A DNA stretch of 64,000 bases. Source: Streptomyces mirabilis (lineage in GTDB: Bacteria; Actinomycetota; Actinomycetes; Streptomycetales; Streptomycetaceae). Position numbers and translations under genes: made by a program. The notes below the pieces were generated by a model. The model searched no databases. It had not been told where the DNA came from and was given only the letters and a program-made list of their open reading frames with translations. The first letter of the stretch is position 1. The number at the start of each line of letters is the position of its first letter. The stretch is taken from positions 1,364,001 through 1,428,000 of the forward strand of contig NZ_CP074102.1 of NCBI RefSeq assembly GCF_018310535.1, in the 5' to 3' direction. This document shows positions 1 through 8,366 of the stretch, one piece after another.

Positions 1-1
1 C

Positions 2-2965
2 GGGCCGACGGCCAAGCGGCTGGCGCTGGCCCGCAAGGCGGTCGCCAAGGGGAAGGGGTGGCGCGGCCGGAACGACGTGTGGTTCGTGCCGCGTCCCCTG
101 CTGGGCCCCGGCGGCGGCAGGCTCGCGTTCGTCTTCCCCGGCCTGGAGGCCGAGTTCGCGCCCAACTCCGAGGACATCGCGCGGCACTTCGCGCTGCCCT
201 GGTCGCGCGCCGTCACCGACGCCACCGTGGGTGACGTTGGCAGGCAGGGCACCGGCGTCTTCGAGCTCGGCCGGCTCCTCGACACCGCGCTGCGCCGCCT
301 CGGCGTCGTCCCCGACGCGCTGGCCGGTCACAGTCTTGGCGAGTGGACCGCGATGGCCGCAGCCGGAATCCACCCTCCGGAGGAGGTCGACGCCTTCCTT
401 GCCGGTTTCGACCCCGACGCGCTGAGCGTCCCCGGGCTGGCCTTCGCCGCGATCGGCGCCCCCGCCGAGGTGGTACTGACCGAGCTGGACGGTCGCGGGG
501 ACGTGGTCCTCTCCCACGACAACGCGCCCAACCAGTCGATGATCTGCGGCCCCGAGCCCGCCGTCGCCGCACTGGTCGAGGTGTTCCGGTCGCGGGCGGT
601 GATCTCGCAGATCCTGCCGTTCCGCTCCGGCTTCCACACCCCGATGCTGGAGCCCTACCTCGGCCCGATCAGAACGGCCGCCGAGGCCTACACCCTGCAC
701 CCGGCCGCGCTGCCCCTGTGGTCCGCGACGACCGTCGCCCCCTACCCGGACGAACCGGCCGCGATCCGTGAGCTGTTCATCCGCCATCTGCTGGAGCCGG
801 TCCGCTTCCGGCCCCTGGTGGAGACGATGTACGCGGCGGGCTTCCGCGCGTTCGTCCAGCTCGGCGCGGGACAGCTCGGCTCGCTCATCGACGACACCCT
901 GCACGGCCGCGACCACCTCGTGGTCCCCGCGCACTCCCCGCACCGCTCGGGCCTGCCCCAACTCCATCGCGTGGCGGGCGCGTTGTGGGCGGACGGAGCC
1001 GCGCCGGACCCCGTCCCGCTGCTGGGCAGGGCCTCGACCTCGACCGTCACACCGGCCCGTACGGTACGCCGTCCGAGCCGCCCCGTACGGCTGGACCTCG
1101 GCGGCGCGAACGTCTCCCTGGACGCGGAGACCCGCGACCGGCTGAGCGCCGCACTGGCCCGGCCGCGACACACCGCGCCCCATGACGCCGGCGCCCTGGA
1201 GGAACAGGGTCTGCTGGGCGCGGAGTTGTCGGCACTGCTGCGGGACGCGACGGCGCTCGCCTCGGACGTGGTGACGGCGGGGCGACGTGGACGCGGCGCC
1301 TCGCGCGACGGGGCCCCGCCCGGCCCCCGTACGGGCGGCAGGCCCCCTAAAGACGGAGCCGACCTTCGTACGGCCGAGCCCGCCACACCCGAACCCCAGC
1401 CCCGGCCCCAGTCCCTCGAAGCCACTCTCCACGTCTCCGTCGACACCATGCCGTACCTCCTGGACCACTGCTTCTTCCGGCAGCCCGCCCAGGCCGACCC
1501 CGCCGACCGCTGGCCCGTGGTCCCGGGCACCACCGTGATCGCCCACCTCATGGAGTTCGCCGAGCGGGCCGCGCCCGGCCGGCGCGCGGTAGCCGTCCAC
1601 GACGTACGGCTGCACCAATGGATCACCGCCACTCCGGCCGTCGACATCCCCGTACGGATCACCCCCGAGGGCCCGGACCGGGTCACCGCCTCCCTCGGCC
1701 CCTACGCCCGGGCCGTGGTCGAACTCGCCCCGGAGCAAACCCGGTTCACGCCGCCTCCCGCGCCCTGGACCTTTCCCGCGACGCTGGAGGAGAAGCCCGA
1801 GCTGACCGCGGCGGAGCTGTACTCGCGCCGCTGGATGTTCCACGGCCCGCGCTTCCAGGGCCTGGACGAACTGACCGCGGTCGGCGACCGGCACGTACGC
1901 GGGGTGCTCGTCACCCCGCCCGCGCCGGGCGCCCTGCTGGACAACGTGGGGCAGCTCCTCGGCTACTGGATCATGGCCCGGCAGCCGGTGCGGACGACGG
2001 TGTTCCCGGTCGGGATGAAGGAGATCCGCTTCCACGGCCCGCACCCCGCGCCCGGCGAGCGCCTGGAGTGCCTGATCCGGATCACCTCAGTCACCGACGC
2101 CACACTCGAAGCGGACATGCAGCTGGTCCACCGGGGGCGGGTGTGGGCAGAGTTCAGCGGCTGGCAGGACCGCCGGTTCGACAGCAATCCGCGCATCCGC
2201 GAGGTGGACCGGGAGCCCGAGCGGTACACGCTGTCCCGTATGCAGCCCGGCGGCTGGGCGCTGGTCCACGAGGAGTGGCCCGATCTGGCCACCCGCGAGC
2301 TGATCATGCGCAACATCCTGGCGGGAGAGGAACGCGAACGGTACGCGGCGCACGCCCCGCGCGGCCGGCGGCAGTGGCTGCTCGGCCGGATCGCCGCCAA
2401 GGACGCGGTACGGAACGTGATGTGGGACGCCGGGGCGGGCCCCGTCTACCCGGCCGAGGTCAGGGTCGGCAACGACCCGGCCGGCCGCCCCTTCGTGACC
2501 GGCGGCTACGGCAGGATCCTGCCCGCGCTGCACGTCTCCATCGCCCACCGCGGCGAGACGGCCGTGGCGATGGCCAGGAGGGAGGGTCCCTGCGGCATCG
2601 ACATCGAGGAAGTCACCGACCGCCCCGAGGGCACCCTCGCGGTGGCCCTCACCGCCACCGAGCGCGAGCTGCTCACGTCACTCGTCCACCGGCCGCAAGG
2701 AGCCCCCGAACGGCTCTGGTTCACCCGATTCTGGGCCGCCAAGGAGGCCGTCGCGAAGGCGCGCGGCACCGGACTTGGCGGTGAGCCGAAGCGGTTCGAG
2801 ATCACCTCGGCCGACGGCGACCGCCTGACCGTCCGCACCGCGGGCGAGGAGTACCGCGTGCGGCACTGTGCGCTGACCACCCCCCGGCCGTCCGCAGGGC
2901 CCGGCAAGGAGTACGTCGTGGCCTGGACGACAGTCAACGATCAGGAGAACGAAGATGACCACTGA
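2..2965 (+). CDS. Multidomain polyketide/PUFA-type synthase, 3' part (AT - dehydratase - PPTase)
   Basis: The frame is open to the left edge, so the gene is 5'-partial; a GTG at 77 is probably internal, because the residues before it look like the linker that follows a ketosynthase. Seen in order: an acyltransferase domain with the nucleophile motif GHSLGEW (bp about 326-346); a Pro/Arg-rich linker (bp about 1030-1430); a double-hot-dog dehydratase with a candidate catalytic His in LLDHCFF (bp about 1465) and a DxxxQ motif in LLDNVGQLLG (bp about 1940); and a C-terminal 4'-phosphopantetheinyl transferase with GIDIEEV (bp about 2594) and FWAAKEAVAKARG (bp about 2733). The fused PPTase could activate the carrier protein encoded next. 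The domain set resembles PfaB/PfaC-like synthases and small cryptic Streptomyces fatty-acid-like clusters. The product is unknown. It overlaps the next gene by 11 bp. Confidence 0.85.
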   Translation, partial: GPTAKRLALARKAVAKGKGWRGRNDVWFVPRPLLGPGGGRLAFVFPGLEAEFAPNSEDIARHFALPWSRAVTDATVGDVGRQGTGVFELGRLLDTALRRLGVVPDALAGHSLGEWTAMAAAGIHPPEEVDAFLAGFDPDALSVPGLAFAAIGAPAEVVLTELDGRGDVVLSHDNAPNQSMICGPEPAVAALVEVFRSRAVISQILPFRSGFHTPMLEPYLGPIRTAAEAYTLHPAALPLWSATTVAPYPDEPAAIRELFIRHLLEPVRFRPLVETMYAAGFRAFVQLGAGQLGSLIDDTLHGRDHLVVPAHSPHRSGLPQLHRVAGALWADGAAPDPVPLLGRASTSTVTPARTVRRPSRPVRLDLGGANVSLDAETRDRLSAALARPRHTAPHDAGALEEQGLLGAELSALLRDATALASDVVTAGRRGRGASRDGAPPGPRTGGRPPKDGADLRTAEPATPEPQPRPQSLEATLHVSVDTMPYLLDHCFFRQPAQADPADRWPVVPGTTVIAHLMEFAERAAPGRRAVAVHDVRLHQWITATPAVDIPVRITPEGPDRVTASLGPYARAVVELAPEQTRFTPPPAPWTFPATLEEKPELTAAELYSRRWMFHGPRFQGLDELTAVGDRHVRGVLVTPPAPGALLDNVGQLLGYWIMARQPVRTTVFPVGMKEIRFHGPHPAPGERLECLIRITSVTDATLEADMQLVHRGRVWAEFSGWQDRRFDSNPRIREVDREPERYTLSRMQPGGWALVHEEWPDLATRELIMRNILAGEERERYAAHAPRGRRQWLLGRIAAKDAVRNVMWDAGAGPVYPAEVRVGNDPAGRPFVTGGYGRILPALHVSIAHRGETAVAMARREGPCGIDIEEVTDRPEGTLAVALTATERELLTSLVHRPQGAPERLWFTRFWAAKEAVAKARGTGLGGEPKRFEITSADGDRLTVRTAGEEYRVRHCALTTPRPSAGPGKEYVVAWTTVNDQENEDDH

Positions 2966-3302
2966 ACTCGACCGTCCCGCGGGCCAGTCGGACAGGGGAC
3001 GGACCTCGGCGCCCGACGCGGCGACCGCGCTCGCCGACATCTCGGCCATCCTGCGCACCGTGCTGGAGGAGTACGGGCTCGACGACTCCGAGATCAGCCT
3101 CGACACGTCCTTCCACGACGACCTGGAGCTGGAGAGCATCGACCTCGTCACCCTCTCCGCCGAACTGCGCGAGTTCTACGGCGAGCGGGTCAACTTCGCC
3201 GCGTTCATAGCCGACCGCGGGCTGGAGGAGATCATCGCGCTCACCGTCGGCGATCTCGTCGGCTACGTCGTGGACTCACTGGCCGTCGCGGAGGTGGGCT
3301 GA
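2955..3302 (+). CDS. Acyl carrier protein
   Basis: A 115-residue acidic protein with one PP-binding domain. The phosphopantetheine attachment serine lies in LELESIDLVTLS (residue about 58), inside the usual Asp/Glu-rich helix II context. The first 25 residues are a polar extension. The ATG at 2955 lies inside the end of the synthase gene and is preceded by AGGAG at about 2943, so the two are translationally coupled. The inferred role is to carry the growing acyl chain for the upstream synthase, and the PPTase domain of that synthase is the obvious activating enzyme. The stop lies 1 bp before the next ATG. Confidence 0.9.
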   Translation: MTTELDRPAGQSDRGRTSAPDAATALADISAILRTVLEEYGLDDSEISLDTSFHDDLELESIDLVTLSAELREFYGERVNFAAFIADRGLEEIIALTVGDLVGYVVDSLAVAEVG

Positions 3303-3303
3303 G

Positions 3304-4110
3304 ATGGCGACGATGCGGGTGAACGGGATCGACGTACACGTCCAGCGGCTGGGCCACGAGAGCGGCTCCCCACGCCCCGTCGTGGTCCTCATCCACGGCC
3401 TGCTCATCGACAGCCTGGCCAGCTACTACTTCAGCCTCGCGCCGCGGCTCGCCGAGGAGGGCCTGGACGTCGTCATGTACGACCTGCGCGGGCACGGCAA
3501 GACCTCCCGGCCGCCGACCGGCTACCGGATGGAGGACTTCGTCGACGACCTCGACGGACTGCTGGACGCGCTGGCGATCGACCGCCCGGTGCACCTCGTC
3601 GGCAACTCCTTCGGCGGCGCCGTCGCGTACGCCATGGCCGCCGCCCGCCCCGAGCGGGTCGCGAGCGTGATCGCCATCGAGGCGGAACCGCCGGCCCGGG
3701 CTTGGGCGAAGAACATGTACGAGGGCCTGGTCGGCGAGCAGGGCGGACTGGTGGTCCAGGAGGTCACCGAGTGGCTGCGGGAGAACCCGGGCGAGCGCAA
3801 CGCCCGGCCGTTCCGGGCGGCGGGCCGGGTCCTCGACGAGACCGCGCTCGCCCAGGAGATCCCGCTCAGCACTCTCCTCGACGAGGACCTGTCCGCGATC
3901 CGCTGCCCGGTCTTCGCCATCTTCGGCGGCGCGTCCAAGCTGTCGGCGCAGACCGGGATGCTGGAGGCCTCGCTCCCCCACTGCCGTACGGTCGTCCTGC
4001 CCGATCTCGGCCACTCGGTGCTGGTGGAGGCCACCCAACAGACGTACGCCCTCGTGCGCGACTGGCTGCTGCTCGGCCAGGGGGCGCACGCACTGCGGGA
4101 GGCCCGCTAG
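3304..4110 (+). CDS. Alpha/beta-hydrolase, possible thioesterase of the cluster
   Basis: A 268-residue alpha/beta-hydrolase. The oxyanion motif is LIHGLL (residues 29-34), the nucleophile elbow GNSFGG has Ser102, and the C-terminal His is His237 in DLGHSVL. The strand that normally supplies the acidic member reads FAIFGGASKL (residues 204-213), without the usual Asp in the GxxD position, so the acid may come from elsewhere or be lost. The gene sits 1 bp after the carrier-protein gene and directly abuts the glycosyltransferase gene. Release of an acyl chain from the carrier protein is a reasonable role, but the family also includes unrelated esterases. Confidence 0.8.
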   Translation: MATMRVNGIDVHVQRLGHESGSPRPVVVLIHGLLIDSLASYYFSLAPRLAEEGLDVVMYDLRGHGKTSRPPTGYRMEDFVDDLDGLLDALAIDRPVHLVGNSFGGAVAYAMAAARPERVASVIAIEAEPPARAWAKNMYEGLVGEQGGLVVQEVTEWLRENPGERNARPFRAAGRVLDETALAQEIPLSTLLDEDLSAIRCPVFAIFGGASKLSAQTGMLEASLPHCRTVVLPDLGHSVLVEATQQTYALVRDWLLLGQGAHALREAR

Positions 4111-5307
4111 ATGGGCCGGTTCCTGTTCGTGGTGCCGCCGCTGGTCGGGCACGTCAACCCGGCCGTGGGCACCGCGGCGGCACTCGCCGGGCGCGGGCAC
4201 GAGATCGCGTGGGCGGGCCACCCGGAGCTCGTCCGCGGTCTCGTCGGATCCGACGCCGTCGTCTTCCCCTGCGCCCTCCCCGAGGACGGACTGTCCCGGC
4301 CCGCCGATCTGAAGGGGCCGGCCGCGTTCCGGTTCCTCTGGGAGAGCTTCCTCGTCCCGCTGGCGGACGCGATGGCGCCCGGGGTACGGGCGGCGATCGA
4401 GGCGTACGACCCCGATGTCGTCGTCTGCGACCAGCAGGCGGTGGCGGGTGCGCTGGTCGCCGAGTCCCTCGGGCGCGTCTGGGTGACCTCGGCCACCACC
4501 TCCGCCGAACTCGTCGACCCGCTGGCCGGTATGCCGAAGGTCGCGGCGTGGCTGGACGGACTGCTGGCCCAGCTGCGGAACCGGATCTGCGGCGGGGCCG
4601 GCTCGGCGGACCCTCGTTTCTCCCCGCACGGCGTCCTGGCGTACACCACCCGCGCGCTGCTCGGCCCGGCCGAACTGCCCGACCGGGTCTGGCTGGTGGG
4701 CCCGTCCGTCGCCGCCCGCCCCACGAGCGGCGACGACTTCCCCTGGGACTGGCTGGACGCCTCGCCTCTGCCCACCGTCCTGGTCAGCCTCGGCACGGCC
4801 AACAACGACGCCGGGGCCCGATTCCTGAACGCGGCCGCGGAGGGGCTGGGCGGACTGGCGGGCCAGCTGCGGGCGGTGCTCGTCGACCCCGGCGGGCTCG
4901 TCGAGGGCCCGGTCCCCGACAATGTCCTCCTGCGTCCCCACGTCCCCCAACTCGCCCTTCTCCCACGGCTCGACGCGGTCGTCTGCCATGCCGGGCACAA
5001 CACCGTGTGCGAGGCGCTGTGGCACGGTGTCCCGCTCGTCGTGGCGCCGATCCGGGACGACCAGCCGATCGTCGCCGGGCAGGTCGTGGACGCGGGCGCC
5101 GGGGTACGGCTGCGGTTCGGTCGCGCCGACGCGGCCAGGATCCGTGCGGCGGTCGAGACGGTCCTCGACCCGGCCGGGGGCCACCGGAAGGCGGCCGAGG
5201 CCGTCGGGGAGTCCTTCCGCGCCGCGGGCGGCAGCGCCTCCGCCGCCGCCCGCCTCGAAACACTGCCTGCCGAGTCGGCCGTGCCGCGGGCACGAGGCGG
5301 CGCATGA
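4111..5307 (+). CDS. GT1/MGT-family glycosyltransferase
   Basis: A 398-residue GT-B fold glycosyltransferase of the macrolide/UDP-glucosyltransferase type. The N-terminal acceptor domain starts with PPLVGHVNPAVG, with the family His in GHVNP. The C-terminal nucleotide-sugar domain carries VVCHAGHNTVCEALWHGVP and DDQPIVAGQVV, matching the conserved HxGxxT and DQ positions. The ATG follows the stop of the hydrolase gene with no gap, and the gene's own stop overlaps the next start as ATGA. In context it would glycosylate the cluster's lipid or polyketide product. The sugar donor cannot be read from the sequence. Confidence 0.9.
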   Translation: MGRFLFVVPPLVGHVNPAVGTAAALAGRGHEIAWAGHPELVRGLVGSDAVVFPCALPEDGLSRPADLKGPAAFRFLWESFLVPLADAMAPGVRAAIEAYDPDVVVCDQQAVAGALVAESLGRVWVTSATTSAELVDPLAGMPKVAAWLDGLLAQLRNRICGGAGSADPRFSPHGVLAYTTRALLGPAELPDRVWLVGPSVAARPTSGDDFPWDWLDASPLPTVLVSLGTANNDAGARFLNAAAEGLGGLAGQLRAVLVDPGGLVEGPVPDNVLLRPHVPQLALLPRLDAVVCHAGHNTVCEALWHGVPLVVAPIRDDQPIVAGQVVDAGAGVRLRFGRADAARIRAAVETVLDPAGGHRKAAEAVGESFRAAGGSASAAARLETLPAESAVPRARGGA

Positions 5308-7130
5308 ACGACAACGGCACGACCGAGCACCGGCCGGCGCCCGACGCCCACCGTCCCGACCCTCCCCACGGCCACGGCCCGGAAGTCTCCCCGACCGGCT
5401 CCCTGGGCGCCCTCGTCGGCTACGCACGACCCCACTGGCGCGTGCTGCTGCTCTCCCTCGTGCTCACTCTGCTGGCCAGCGTGTCGGGACTGGTGCAGCC
5501 GAAGTTCGCGCAGGCGATCCTGGACCGGCTCGACGGCGGCGGCAGCGTGGTCGCGCCGGTCGCGCTGCTCGCCGCGTTCCTGGTCGCGGGCGCCCTGCTC
5601 ACCGGTCTCAACGCCTGGCTCCAGCAACGGACTTCGGAGCGGGTGGTGCGGGAGGTGCGGCGCGGTCTGGTGCACCGCCTGATCCGGCTGCGGGTCGCCG
5701 AGCTGGACCGGCGGGCCCCCGGCGACCTGATCGCCCGCGTCACCTCCGACAGCACACTGCTCAAGAGCGCCGCCACCGAGGGCCTGATCATGACGGTCAA
5801 CGGCGTCCTGACCTTCGCCGGGGCGCTGTTCATGATGGCGACGCTCGACGCGCGTCTGCTCGGTGTCACGCTGCTGGTGCTGACGATGGTCGGTGTCGTG
5901 ATCACCGTCATCCTGCCTCGGATCAAGGCGGCCGTGGCCCGCTCCCAGGCGTCCGTCGGAGCGGTCGGCGCCGTACTCGACCGCACCCTCGGCGCGGCCC
6001 GTACGGTCAAGGCCAACGGCGCCGAGGGCCGCGAGACGCGCACCGCCGAGGACGCGGTCGACGAGGCGTACGCCGCCGGACTGGTCGGCGCCCGCTACAG
6101 CGCCCTCGTCACCATGGTCGGCGGTGCCGCCATCCAGACCGCGTTCCTGGTGGTGCTCGGCGTGGGCGGCACCTTCGTCGCCCATCACTCGATGTCGGTC
6201 TCCGAACTGATCGCCTTCCTCCTGTACGTCTTCTTCCTGGCGAGCCCGGTGTCACAGCTGGTCGGCGGCGCGGCCCAACTCCAGCAGGGGCTGGGCGCGG
6301 TGGGCAGGATCCAGGAGGCGGGCGCGCTGCCGGTCGAGGACGACATCGACGCGACCGGGCCCGCGTACACCCCCGCCCACGCCGCACCACCGGCCGTCGA
6401 ACTGACCGGCGTCGAGTTCACCTACCCCGGCCGCGCCCCGGCCCTGCGCGGCGTGAGCTTCACCGTCCCCGGCGGCACCCGGACCGCGCTGGTCGGTCTG
6501 TCGGGCGCGGGCAAGACCACCCTCTTCTCCCTCCTCCAGCGCTTCTACGAGCCGACCGCGGGCACCATCAGGATCGGCGACCAGGACATCGCGGCCCTGC
6601 CGCGCGCCGAGGTCCGGCGCCGGATCGCGTACGTCGAGCAGGACTCCCCCGTGATGGCGGGCACCCTCCGCGAGAACCTCCTGTACGCGGCGCCCTCGGC
6701 CACCCGGGAGCAGCTGGCCGAGGCCCTGGCCGTCACCCGCCTCGACGGCCTCCTCGCCCGCCTTCCCCAGGGCCTGGACACGCCCGTGGGCCCACGCGGC
6801 GTCACCCTGTCCGGCGGCGAACGCCAGCGCCTCGCCATCGCCCGCGCCCTGCTGCGCCGCCCCCAGGTACTTCTCCTCGACGAGGCGACGGCCCAGCTCG
6901 ACGCCCGCAACGAACAGGCCCTCGGCGAACTCGTCGCCCGCACGGCGGGCCGCTGCACGGTCCTTCTGATCGCCCACCGTCTGTCCACGGTCACCGACGC
7001 CGACCAGATCGTGGTCCTGGAACACGGCGACGTCCGCGCCGTGGGCACCCACCACTCCCTGGTCGACGACGACGACCTCTACCGCGAACTGGCCGCCACC
7101 CAACTCCTGGCCGCCGAGCCCCCGTCGTGA
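5304..7130 (+). CDS. ABC exporter, fused membrane and ATPase domains
   Basis: A 608-residue half-transporter of the MsbA/Sav1866 type. A His/Pro-rich N-tail (residues 1-30) precedes six predicted membrane segments (about 40-310), then a nucleotide-binding domain with Walker A GLSGAGKTT, signature LSGGERQR, Walker B VLLLDEATAQLD and the switch His in IAHRLS. The start was taken at ATG 5304, which overlaps the glycosyltransferase stop (ATGA); the longer frame upstream is a shadow of earlier genes. As last gene of the operon it probably exports the glycosylated product or protects the cell from it. It converges with the MFS gene, with 3 bp between the stops. Confidence 0.92.
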   Translation: MNDNGTTEHRPAPDAHRPDPPHGHGPEVSPTGSLGALVGYARPHWRVLLLSLVLTLLASVSGLVQPKFAQAILDRLDGGGSVVAPVALLAAFLVAGALLTGLNAWLQQRTSERVVREVRRGLVHRLIRLRVAELDRRAPGDLIARVTSDSTLLKSAATEGLIMTVNGVLTFAGALFMMATLDARLLGVTLLVLTMVGVVITVILPRIKAAVARSQASVGAVGAVLDRTLGAARTVKANGAEGRETRTAEDAVDEAYAAGLVGARYSALVTMVGGAAIQTAFLVVLGVGGTFVAHHSMSVSELIAFLLYVFFLASPVSQLVGGAAQLQQGLGAVGRIQEAGALPVEDDIDATGPAYTPAHAAPPAVELTGVEFTYPGRAPALRGVSFTVPGGTRTALVGLSGAGKTTLFSLLQRFYEPTAGTIRIGDQDIAALPRAEVRRRIAYVEQDSPVMAGTLRENLLYAAPSATREQLAEALAVTRLDGLLARLPQGLDTPVGPRGVTLSGGERQRLAIARALLRRPQVLLLDEATAQLDARNEQALGELVARTAGRCTVLLIAHRLSTVTDADQIVVLEHGDVRAVGTHHSLVDDDDLYRELAATQLLAAEPPS

Positions 7131-7133
7131 CCG

Positions 7134-8366
7134 CTAACGAGGTCCGCTCGCGGCTTGGTGAGCGGCGACGGCCATCACGACGACGGAGATCAGGACGATG
7201 CCGGCGCCGACGTAGAGCGGCGCCGTGTAGCCGAGGCCCGCGGTGATGGCCAGTCCCCCGAGCCAGGCGCCGAGCGCGTTGCCGATGTTGGACGCGGACA
7301 CATTGGCGCTGGCGGCGAGCGCCGCCCCATGGGCGAAGTCGGTGACGCGAGTGATCAGGCCCGGCACACTGGCGAACCCGAAGAGCCCCATCAGAAACAC
7401 CAGTATCACCGACGCGATGCCGCTGCCGGCCAGCAGACCGAAAACGGCCAGGGTGATGGCGAGTCCGAGCAGAGCGACGACCAGGGCGCGGTCACGGTCA
7501 TGGTCGGCCGCGCGCCCGCCGACCAGGTTCCCGACGACCAGGCCGACGCCGTACACCATCAGCAGCCAGGCGACATCCCCGGAGGAGAAGCCGCCGACCT
7601 CGGTGAACGTGTAGGCGATGTAGGTGAACGCACCGAACATCCCGCCGTAGCCGAGCGCGGTGGCCGTCAGGGTCAGCCAGACCTGCCAGGACCGCAGCGC
7701 ACGGAACTGGGCCCGCAGGCCGCCGGCCGGTGTCAGGTCCGGGCGGCCCGTCACCGTCGGAGGCCATGTCTCTCCCGCACCGGCCGGGACGAGGGCGACG
7801 ATTCCGGCCAGCGCGAGCAGGCCGATTGCGGTGACCGCCCAGAAGGCCGCTCGCCAGCCCCAGCGCTCGCCGACGAGCGCGCCGAACGGCACGCCCAGCA
7901 CGTTCGCGACCGTCAGCCCGGCGAACATGACCGCCACCGCGCGGGACTTCTTCTCCGGCGCGACCAGACTGCGGGCGACCAGCGAGCCGATACCGAAGAA
8001 CGACCCGTGGCACAACGCCGCGACGATCCGCCCGAGCAGCATCACCGGATAGCTCGGCGCGAGAGCGGACAGCAGGTTGCCGATGACGAACAGCGCCACC
8101 AGGCCGATCAGGATCCCCTTGCGGGGCAGCCGCGCCGTCGCCGCGGTCAGCGCGATCGCGCCGACGGCGACACTCAGCGCGTACCCGGAGATCAGCTGGC
8201 CTGCGGCCGCCTCGGACACCGCGAAACTCGACGCCACCTGCGGCAGCAGTCCGGCGATCAGGAACTCGGTCAGACCGATGCCGAACCCGCCGAGTGCCAG
8301 CGCGATCAGTCCACTCGGCATCCGTCGCTCCCCGATCGCGGGGCCACGGTCCTTCTCGAACTTCAC
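7134..8366 (-). CDS. MFS transporter, DHA1 / Cml-AraJ type
   Basis: A 410-residue major facilitator protein with about 12 hydrophobic segments. The first is GFGIGLTEFLIAGLLPQV, the hallmark of the DHA1 group that contains arabinose-efflux and chloramphenicol-efflux proteins. The GTG start overlaps the stop of the heparinase-like gene (GTGA), so it is the last gene of the sugar operon rather than a partner of the ABC exporter across the convergent boundary. Either efflux of sugars or of an unrelated compound is possible; position in the operon favours a carbohydrate-related substrate. Confidence 0.85.
   Translation of the reverse strand: MKFEKDRGPAIGERRMPSGLIALALGGFGIGLTEFLIAGLLPQVASSFAVSEAAAGQLISGYALSVAVGAIALTAATARLPRKGILIGLVALFVIGNLLSALAPSYPVMLLGRIVAALCHGSFFGIGSLVARSLVAPEKKSRAVAVMFAGLTVANVLGVPFGALVGERWGWRAAFWAVTAIGLLALAGIVALVPAGAGETWPPTVTGRPDLTPAGGLRAQFRALRSWQVWLTLTATALGYGGMFGAFTYIAYTFTEVGGFSSGDVAWLLMVYGVGLVVGNLVGGRAADHDRDRALVVALLGLAITLAVFGLLAGSGIASVILVFLMGLFGFASVPGLITRVTDFAHGAALAASANVSASNIGNALGAWLGGLAITAGLGYTAPLYVGAGIVLISVVVMAVAAHQAASGPR

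Noticed and set aside
3241..5427. A 728-codon minus-strand frame, and similar long ones at 4107-6188, 25238-27796 and 60253-62715
   Set aside because: All lie opposite clear genes and have Arg/Gly/Asp-rich shadow composition without motifs or start context.
5304..8366. The ABC exporter and the MFS gene as one resistance module
   Set aside because: They are convergent with 3 bp between the stops, and the MFS start overlaps the heparinase-like gene, so it belongs to the sugar operon.
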